A DNA stretch of 64,000 nt from Aphrophora alni. Taxonomy: Eukaryota; Arthropoda; Insecta; Hemiptera; Aphrophoridae. The stretch lies in contig OY740768.1 of assembly GCA_963513935.1 (NCBI GenBank), positions 78,269,631 through 78,333,630 on the forward strand, given 5' to 3'. The position numbers and the translations under genes were made by a program. Positions within the stretch are counted from its first letter, which is position 1; each line of letters opens with the position of its first letter. Positions 55,255 through 64,000 of the stretch are shown here, piece by piece. The notes beneath the pieces were generated by a model, which saw only the letters and a program-made list of their open reading frames with translations, was not told where the DNA came from and made no database searches.

Positions 55255-56705
55255 AGACACATAACAAGTCAATTTCATTTAAGTTTATATCTGACACTTG
55301 TGTTTCTTGACTTATACAGTAAAACACTAGAACGTTTTATAAACTAACAAAAAATCTACTCAAATAATCTCCACTTACGATTTTACCAAGTTCGGGTGTG
55401 GGTGAAAAATAATAATATATTTTTTTAAACATAGGTTGACCTTAACTTAGACCTTCATATTGGAGCTCGAATTTGGAATTCTCTATATTTCAAAATTATC
55501 TTAGATTTAGTCTATAGATTTAGGTTTTATCCTATTTCTAAAATTTTAAATTTTAGCTCGCAAAAAATCAATTATTGCAGACACAAATACGTCCAATTAC
55601 ATTTTAGTTTATATCTGACAATTGTCTTTCTAGTTGTATGTCGAAAACAAATATGATTTTTATTAAAACATAGGGTATTTTTCGAAAAAAGTTTTAATCA
55701 TTTAAAAAATTTCAATCCCAGTTTTAAATATCATATTTCAATAGCGTATTTTCTGAAACAATTGATCAGAATAAATATATATTTATAACTGTTATTAACT
55801 TTAGCTAACTGTGTCATTTCTACAATATAAAAAATAAAAAAATTTCGGATAATTAAAAATAGCAACTCAAACATATCATATTTTACTTTTGAGTCAACTA
55901 ATAATTGTAATTGTACAGTAATTGTTTTTGTTAATGTAACTTCAAGATGTTTTAAACTTATAGTTGCAAGTTATATAAATATAAAATTTTACGTGTATTA
56001 AATGTTTTTGTTTTCTAAATATGTAAAGTGTTTTACGTAACTAGAATTGCCATATATGAAAATATATATAATTGGATATGTCTATGCATTTGTTTAATTG
56101 TTTGGGAACATCCAAAGATACTAGGAGCTGGTTATTTTCAAGTACATAAACCTTTAAACCACGAAAATTATAAAATTTGTAAAATTCAGAAAAATAGCTC
56201 AAATATGAAGGCCTATGCTTAGGTCATCATATGATTTATTATCTTATTTTTTCTTTCTTTATTATATTTAGTTTTAGGTGGAAGTTATTTGACTGGTCAT
56301 TATTTGAAGAGATTTTTTGTTTTCTCAAAATGTTTTAAGACCTACGACTATATACAAGTGTCAGATTTACACAATAATGTAAAGTACTGCGTATCTGCAG
56401 TAATTTATTGGCCGCTTCCAATCAAGCTACGAGCTAAAAGTTTTGAAAATTGGCAGATTCTAATTTTTAAGACTGAAAATATTTATGAAATTTGGAAAAT
56501 TCAAAATGGCAGCTCTTATATGAAGGTCTATAATTTAGTCATCCAATGACTTTAAAAATTTTGATTTTTTCCCCCACCCTCAATCGCGGTAAAGTTTTAG
56601 ATGGGCGTTATTTTAATAGATTTTCGGTTTTATCAAAATCGTTCTAGCCTTTTACGAACTACGACAAGAAACACAAGTGACAGATATAAACTTAAGGCTT
56701 TGTAC
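55255..56705. repeat. Inverted (foldback) array of about 315-bp units
   Basis: Two units read on the minus strand (about 55255-55575 and 55575-55735), then at least three and probably four read on the plus strand (a weak one at about 55800-55990, then 55990-56240, 56240-56560, 56560-56705). Landmarks are AGCTCNNATATGAAGG at 55452-55467 (minus), 56196-56211 and 56511-56526 (plus, spacing 315), and GTTTATATCTGACA or its complement at 55283, 55607 (minus, spacing 324) and about 56362 and 56681 (plus, spacing 319). The outermost left and right units are the most alike (CAAGAAACACAAGTG then CAGATATAAACTTAA). No credible protein, although two plus frames share a KIQ-SS-MK-Y ending because of the repeat. 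Confidence 0.8.
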
Positions 56706-57559
56706 CTGTCTTGAATGTTTTAATAAACTCTTAGAATTTCTGGAACATGAAATTTTGAAGTAAGTAATAACTAACATTAAAACCACAAACATTCAAAATG
56801 AAAACTTTAACGTAGTTGAATACATTGTAAACTTATGCCTTTCTTTGTTTATTTTGTCAGGCGTAAGGAAATAATTGGTCATCATTTGAACGCAAACTAT
56901 TAGATGGTTATTATTTAAATGTAAATATTTTTTACTTATCTTAATACGATAATTGGTTAAATATTTGATACGGCTTTGACAAGTAACTTACATGTCTGAC
57001 TCTTTATAAAACACTGCAATATTTGGCTTCTTGCTGCCAATTTAAACTGTTATTACAGCATTTGAATTCATTAATTTTTACATTTCAAAACAAAGTGTTG
57101 ATGAAACTTTTCCATTTATTTTGTGAAATAAATGTTACCGACTTCAATATTATATAAATTTTCTGTGATATATCAAGTCTATTTTTCTGGAAAAATGCTT
57201 GCATTTTTAAAATAAATTAAGTTAAATAAGTTAAAATAAATTATCAACTGTAAATCGACAAAAATGTTATTGTAGTTAACAACATTACGAACTAAATAAT
57301 AGTCATAATTTCACATCTTCATTTCCGAAACTTGTATACCAATACCAACCTAAATTAATTGGTTACATTCGATAAATATTGTGGTAGAATATTATTTCAA
57401 ATGTTTAACAAGAATTGTGTTAAAAACTTTGAATTTAAAAATAATATTAGCTAATTATATTTTAGTTATAAACTGCAATAACATAGGGCATACCAAACTC
57501 TCTTAATCTTTTGTTTTCGTTTAAGTCAAATGACGGCAGTCACAAATAGATATTATTGG

Positions 57560-57690
57560 ATGTACAGCGAAGATGGATGAGGAATTAGAGGCGGTTGCAA
57601 CCGTTGGAGCGGGCCACTAAACAATAGCTGAGTGTAAGGCGTTCACACCTGTAACCCAGTCATTACAAGTAGCATAGTGTAATGATAGCT
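57560..57690. other. Isolated GC-rich island
   Basis: About half G+C in a 30% background, with the palindrome CGGTTGCAACCG at about 57591 and a 6-bp stem CATTAC/GTAATG at about 57661-57684. It does not fold as a tRNA by eye and no protein frame is recognisable. Confidence 0.35.
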
Positions 57691-58455
57691 TTTAACTAAT
57701 GGCTATCTTCTGATTACAATGTGGGATTATACATTAAATGTCTTGAAAACTTAACCCAAACTCGACAACAAAGTATGAAAGCGTACAGTTTAATGTAAAC
57801 GTTTATAATTTTACCGCTATGTGTAATTGGAAAATAAAGTATAGACGCATAAATGTTTTAATTTCTCATGATATTATAAATGTTATATTTGATTAATTAG
57901 CACTTCATAATTATTTGTAATTTTAACACTAGAGTACATGCAATATTGAAATTTGACACAAAAAACATTATGTAATGAAATAATTTACAATGGAAAAACG
58001 TATAAAGCATTGTTAAATGTTCACTCTCCATTTTTATGCTTTACATGCACAACAAAGTAAAAAAAAAAAAAAATTAAAAATTCCCACTAGAACAAAATGC
58101 AAGAACATGTTAATAAAATAACACAATAAAACGTTTTGACATCTTTGGTGAAAAAGAAATAATAATTGATAATTCGGTTAAGATTAAACAATCTGCAAGA
58201 AATTAGTAAACTTTTCATGAGATATCTTATCAGGAAATATCTTAAATTTGATAGTATTGTGTGTATTGTGAAACGTATTGTAAGAACAGATTTAAAAAAA
58301 AAATAACATGAGTACTAAAAATTAAATGTAAATGTATTCCTTTAACAATATTGTAAAAAAAATAAACAAATAAAAAATCATAATTTTAAATATTCAATTT
58401 TAGATACCTAATTTTTGCAGCTTCTCAGAGATAGTAATTTAGGTAATCTTCGTTT

Positions 58456-58457
<2 letters not shown>

Positions 58458-58501
<44 letters not shown>
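58458..58501. repeat. (AT)22 microsatellite
   Basis: A perfect AT run, followed by further imperfect TA-rich sequence to about 58550. Confidence 0.96.
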
Positions 58502-58503
<2 letters not shown>

Positions 58504-59819
58504 ATTTGTATATAATATATAAAATTTGAATATATATAAAAGTATATATTACACATTACTGTTTTACAATAACAAACACTTTCTCGGGTAGCGAATGATT
58601 TAACTTGCATACTTTTAGGCCTTGTTTGTGACAAATAGGAGTAAGCAATAATTATTTAAGTTATTTGCTAAGTCTGTTGAACTTTGTTCTAAAATATTAT
58701 TTGCAATTTTATCTAAAAAAGGCCCTTGTGGTGTTATATTTTCTAAATGCTCTATATTATTTATTTAATGAGGTAAAGTGTACAATTAAATAAAACAATT
58801 TTGGTCTGCTAAATCTTGTTTGTTATCTTTTTTTATTTAAATTTTACTATGAATCGTAATTTTGTTGATTTCATCCGCTTATGTGTAAAATTCCAAATAA
58901 TTTTGTTTTGGTACTAGAATGTCAACTTGTTGATTCAGACTATGCCAATTGTGTACCGAGCAGGAGTGTCAGGTCCGCTGAATATGTGTGTCTGTGTTAG
59001 TAAACCTAACCGACTTCGGTAATATAAATATTCTATTCGTGGTTTTGTAAACACGGCTTTTTTCTTTATAATAAATTAAACCTGCAGTAATTTTGAATCG
59101 TTTACGGTATTAAGAGTGTGTGATAATTGTTTAAACAAATAATGTCCACAATTCTCAAAAATGAACATTTATTCATGATAACTGTAATGAGGGTGGATTT
59201 TGGAGCTGCGAATTTTGATATTTATGTAAAAATGATACTAAATTATGCATTCAATCTGTGGAAAGGAAACCATATAAAATCGTAATTTGTTAATTATTGA
59301 CAAATTAAATTTTTTAACAAAATCATATTGTAGATAAAAGTTAGGATGGCTTATTGCTATTTACAGTAATAATAATAATGTGATCATAATTTACAATAGA
59401 ACAACAATAATTGGTACATACTTCAGGTTTTTGGGTGTGGATAATTATTACACCCAATTTATCTAAACTCTTCAATTTTAGGTATATGAAATAAAAAATC
59501 CGCGACAACAAAGTACCTCCTAAATTGAGGTTTCTTGGTTAAATTACTATTTGAAAAAAATATTGCAATTGTTTAGATTATTGATTATCATTATTAGTTT
59601 AACTTTAATTAAAATTGAATTACAAATCAAATTAATCATGTTTCATCAGAGTCGGTGTAGATATAACGTATCTTTATTTTTTATTTTTAATGTTCAAACT
59701 TTATATGTTTTAAATAAACTTTATACATTAACAAATAAATATTAAAAATTTTTTTTACTTGAAGCAAGTTGATTCCCAAAAATCTATTCTACTTACCAAT
59801 TAGTACAATTCATGACAAA

Positions 59820-60115
59820 TTTCTTACGTATATTTATTTTATATCAAAGTGCAACAGAAATATATATTAAAGACACAAAGTAATTCCTTTAAAGATGTAA
59901 CTTGACAAACACACAGAATGAAGAGAATGGACAGAATAAACAGTTTAAATGTAATCAGTATGAATCTCAAAAGTGTTTAGCTTCCAAGCAAGGCTTTAAT
60001 GAGAATGCATAAAACCGAAAGACTTCAGCGCTGTAAAACACAGCATTAAAACTGCCGACGAAACTTCCACTTATGTGGTGGGTCTACTCTTTGTTATACT
60101 CTGAAAGTTGTACAA
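59820..60115 (-). repeat. Dispersed inverted repeat, copy B
   Basis: Reverse-complement partner of 53517-53840. The pair flanks 6 kb that includes the MITE and the inverted array. The two need not be the ends of one element, because the inverted array is not centred between them. Confidence 0.75.
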
Positions 60116-61663
60116 GGCCATTTTAAAAACTCCCATATATTGAAGATGATTTTGCATAAACGATGCACATATGGGTAGTTACTTTTTATAGTTTATTACA
60201 TATTGAAATACTTGTAGTTTTTCAAGTGGTTAATATAAGACTTTTACAATACTGACTGACTACTAATACACTAAGAACTTACAATCGCTTTCGCGCTTTT
60301 ACGTACACAAATACAAACGAACAAGATTACATTACTAAGGGCTAAAAATGTATTATTTTGCGACATGATAACAGAAGTATATACCACAATTAATAATATA
60401 AAATGCAATTGTAATAATAGGCGGTTCATAATTAAAGGGTCTCGAAAAACCAAGATCTTATTATTTCAATAATCCGAATCACGTAGTGTTCTGAAAGAGA
60501 TCGTAGTCATACAAATAATAATTAGAATCATTGGATTATTAGTCTGTAGTGACGGGGACCCCAATGAAGGATGTGAATTTGAGGTAGTCTTCGTTCATCG
60601 TTTATTGGGGTCTCCATTTTTATATTATGAAAATGAAGTAAGATTATAAATATATTCCTTTTATCCCATGCGATTTTTTCCATTGTTTAGAGTTTAGAGC
60701 TTCAAATCAATATTAATTTACTTCTGAAACTGCATCAATTAAATACAGTATAAAAAAGTAAATAAACAAACGATATTTATATTAATGATATTATAAAATC
60801 ATTGTTAGAGAACAAAGAGGTATATAATTAAACGAATGAACAATAATATAAAATGATATGGGCCAATTTAACAAAGAAAATTTAGATTGTTAACTATTAT
60901 TGAATAAATATTAATAATAATGTCATAACAAAATAACACAATTGCATTATAATATATGATAGAAAAGAGAAAGTGGGTATAGAATTTTAGGATTGTAATG
61001 TATCGTTCCTTGCATGGAATTTATTAAACTCTCCTATTAAGAATCTTCATTTTATTGTTTATATTGTCAATAGGTAATTTATTACTAGACTACATAGGCT
61101 ACAACTATAAAAGTTAAAATTATTATTTTCTCATTGAATTTAATAAAAGATCATTTAAATTGAAATGCTTAGGTGAGGGATATTTTGCGTGTACGTCTAA
61201 ACAGTCTCATTATTGTAAAGATATATACTACACATGACGTCATTGATGTACATGCCCAAACGACTGGATAATTTTGATAATCGAAACAATTTATCCCCAT
61301 TGAAATGACCAGATCGACGACTTTCAGAAGACTATATATGAAGGGATGGGAACTTCTGAGTACTTCTATAAACTGTGTAAGGAGTAAAAGTTTTAAAAAG
61401 GACTCGTATTTAAACAAATTATTATCGAATATATCTATTTAATAAGACTTGAATATAGTAAATTCAATGTAAAATACATTGTAGATCGTAGACGCAAGTT
61501 ATTCGGGGAGACCTTCGTGAGCATGAGGTTTATGTGGACCTCGTTTACTCTGGTAGAAACATACACATCTCTCTCTTTCTCTTTGTATCTTTTCACTCAC
61601 ACTACAAATATACACAGACGTGCAATGTTATTATATCATTCATATATATAGTACTGTTAAGAT
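60116..61663. other. Non-coding stretch
   Basis: No gene recognised. Contains a CRE-type TGACGTCA at 61235-61242. Minus-strand frames at 60271-60453 (hydrophobic) and 61169-61417 have no motif. Confidence 0.4.
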
Positions 61664-61800
61664 TGGTTCCTTTAAACTGCTTGGGTTCTTTAATTTTTAA
61701 CTAAATAAATCAGTGGTTCAGTTATCTAATTATTATGGGCTCTTTATTATTTTATACAACTTGACTATTTTTCTTAGTTTTTTATATACTAATTACAAAT
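61664..61800 (+). repeat. Direct repeat, copy 1 (about 130 bp)
   Basis: Matches 63471-63575. Shared strings are TCCTTTAAACT, GGGTTCTTTAATTTT, AACTAAATAAATCAGTG and ATACTAATTA. The copies are separated by 1.8 kb in the same orientation. Confidence 0.82.
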
Positions 61801-63470
61801 ATTTTAATCTTCTTAATTACTAAGAATTCAGAATGTCTCTAATTTTAGTGACTCACAGATCTGATTTTACGTTATAGCGTATAATAACTTGTCTCTGAAA
61901 AATTAAAAGGTTTATACACGACATTTGCTCACCCTCCTTGCCACTCTATTGCTCTTTCGAAGTCTCAATACTCCTAGAAGTCTTTTACTCGCCAAGTCCA
62001 TCTGATTATCTTCAAGCATTCCTGTGGCACCTTCCCTTGATCAATCTAGGCTCAGTGAACAAGATTACTCCCACCCAAGGATTTATATATCTTTGTAGTA
62101 TAAATGATGTCTGCCTTGCTTGTAAGAAAAGCTATTTCATCATTTTTCCAGATCTGTCACAATAATTGTTGTCATTCTGGCTTCTTAAAAAGAATTTGGA
62201 TTATATTCCTAATTAAAACTATCCTAATTCGTAACATCACCGGCGCCCTCAAAACGTCGTCCCGATGTTCACTATACCTAAATATTGCATCACAACTGAC
62301 ATACATACATTATGACAAATCCAATATTGCACAATAATATATTAAAATTACAAGTAATACATTTCATACACATAATTTCAAATATTTAAAAAAATTACAA
62401 TTAGTAAAAAAATATCTAATAGGTCACAACTATAATTGTAGTATAAAATTCAATGTGCATAAGCATTCATGCTACACACATTCTAAAAGTCTTTTGTCAG
62501 CATTTCTTTGCTTAACACTGCTATCTCGACTAATTATAAATACAACCGAAGAACGACTTATGACATAACGTTTGTTTATAATCTTCTCCGATTCTAAATA
62601 CACCTAGATTAAAAATAAACCTCCGTCAAGACTTTATAAATCATTTACCGGGAAGACGGATTCGCAGGAAAGAGAAAGCAAATTTACTTTACGATTTACT
62701 ATATGGAAATAAACAAACTCCATGGAATTTCCCTACTCAGCATGTAATCTAATCTTCGCACAACACTTCATTCATAACAAATCTGGCAAAAGTATTTCTT
62801 TTGCCCACTCAGTCCATTACTTGTGAAACACAAAAGACTTATTTAAATTATACCAATGACAATATTAAATATTTTAACAACCATACCTATATATTCAAAA
62901 TTCATTAATTCAAACTGTATAATACATACAATTTATGCTTAAATCAACGTATTAATCAAATTTACATATAAGAATTAATAATTTTTAAAATAACAAAAAA
63001 TGTATAATCAAGAAGCGTAGAACAAACTGAATAAAAATGATACTTCAAAACATACAATAATTCTCTGAAAGTTTATAAATAACTAATTACAAATCAACTC
63101 TCAAATACAATTCAACAATTTAACCAATTAATATAAAATGTAATCCTTCACAAATTTCAAAACTAACGAAGCAAAACAAATTAAATAAAGATAAATTAAT
63201 TGTCTATAACAAATCTTTCAAACTAACGTTTATAAAATAAATCAACTTTAAGTCTACAATCAATAAATAAAAACAACAAATGATAGAATAATGCAATAGA
63301 GTTTTTAGTAAATACTACGACCTTGGCGAATAAATATTTACCAAAACTCAACAATAATAACTTCAACAAATTATAAAAAATGGTTAAAAACCTTATTAGT
63401 TTAAATCGTTAGTATTTATGTAATTTTAAGTAAAAACTAAAAGCACGGCCAATGCACCATTTATTAGGAA
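61801..63470. other. Segment between the direct repeats
   Basis: A GC-richer part at 61925-62290 holds two overlapping short forward frames without recognisable motif. The part from 62300 to 63400 is strongly A-rich on the plus strand. If the flanking repeats are termini of one element (for example short LTRs), this is its body, but no gag or pol motif is seen. Confidence 0.35.
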
Positions 63471-63575
63471 TCATTCCTTTAAACTAGCTGGGTTCTTTAA
63501 TTTTAAACTAAATAAATCAGTGATTCAGATATCAATAAATGGTTCTTTATGTCACTTTTAGATACTAATTATTTA
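63471..63575 (+). repeat. Direct repeat, copy 2
   Basis: Partner of 61664-61800. It differs by small deletions and scattered substitutions. Confidence 0.82.
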
Positions 63576-63731
63576 TGACATGGTCGGTTTCATGAATAAT
63601 TTTCAATTCACTTTGTTTTTTAGAAATTCAAGTAAGTTATAATTTAAGAATTATTTATTTTTGTTAGAAAATATTGTTCATGTAATTGACTAATTGTAAA
63701 GGAACTCACCCCCACTCCACCTTGTGGAAGC

Positions 63732-63768
63732 GACTAGGTCATTGACCAGGCTAATGACTAGGCTCAAT
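63732..63768. repeat. Three imperfect 12-bp tandem units
   Basis: GACTAGGTCATT, GACCAGGCTAAT and GACTAGGCTCAAT follow each other without gap, in a GC-richer block (63705-63800). Confidence 0.8.
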
Positions 63769-64000
63769 TCCATTGATTGAACTGGCCACAGGAAGGAGTT
63801 GAGAATGAACCTCACTTGTAAAACTGTTTATAAAATTTATAAAAATAGTGTTTTTTAATAGGCAAGCTCTGAGAATGGTAACTATATTACTTAATAATGT
63901 ATTACGTGTTATATTTACGTATTATAGGATGTACATAGGGAAATAAATCTTGTTTTATTGAATTGTGGTTTTCGGTGTTTAGTTTTAATTTTTAATGTAA
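63769..64000. other. Non-coding end of window
   Basis: No feature recognised. Confidence 0.4.

Larger units (their letters stand above)
56706..59819. other. Non-coding stretch
   Basis: No gene recognised. Holds the GC-richer island at 57560-57690 and an (AT)22 at 58458-58501, listed separately. The 64-codon frame at 59551-59745 is at chance length. Confidence 0.4.

Noticed and set aside
60271..61417. Two hydrophobic minus-strand frames (60 and 82 codons), considered as chemoreceptor exons
   Set aside because: Length at chance level, no conserved receptor motif and no clear splice sites.

Overview
The window is AT-rich metazoan DNA, roughly 30% GC by eye, and most probably from an insect, with a hemipteran-like repeat content as my best guess. 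The grounds are several decayed non-LTR retrotransposon (LINE) fragments of arthropod type (jockey, an RNase H-bearing I/LOA-like type, a CR1/Crack-like type and an RTE-like type), long dinucleotide microsatellites, spliceosomal intron signals and almost no long open reading frames. There are no bacterial genes, operons, ribosome binding sites or CRISPR arrays. I found no intact host protein-coding gene and no convincing tRNA or rRNA. Most short open frames are what chance gives at this base composition.

Layout. 1-16 kb: intergenic or intronic DNA with microsatellites, a 12-bp purine minisatellite at 8.97-9.13 kb and weak local duplications. 16-17 kb: LINE 3' fragment on the minus strand. 19.5-21.2 kb: two perfect hairpins, then a degenerate RTE-like LINE copy on the minus strand. 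A second copy of that LINE lies at 28.5-29.7 kb with a (GT)23 inside it. 31-35 kb: a two-unit degenerate tandem repeat and two unexplained minus-strand frames; the one at 34.5-35.0 kb, 170 codons from a TTG or 158 from its first ATG, is the longest in the window. 38.4-42.5 kb: a cluster of CRE-type palindromes, a pair of near-identical 165-bp repeats 2.3 kb apart, a local duplication split by a microsatellite, and a jockey-type LINE fragment on the plus strand. 44.1-46.4 kb: the only region with clear gene structure, a multi-exon minus-strand pseudogene with splice sites still visible. It has a probable RNase H-fold/DDE-like C-terminal module and a CR1-like LINE fragment in its first intron. 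Four copies of a TACGTG-containing motif lie just upstream of its start codon. 47.7 kb: a perfect (GA)71 tract. 53.5-60.1 kb: a nest of non-coding repeats, namely an inverted pair of about 300 bp, a 494-bp MITE with TA target-site duplication, and an inverted array of about 315-bp units. 61.7-63.6 kb: a direct repeat pair flanking an A-rich segment.

No genes here work together as a pathway. The window reads as a transposon graveyard with one decayed, once-spliced transposase-like or orphan gene. All assignments rest on reading translations and repeats by eye; family names for the LINEs come from remembered family motifs and should be confirmed by profile searches.
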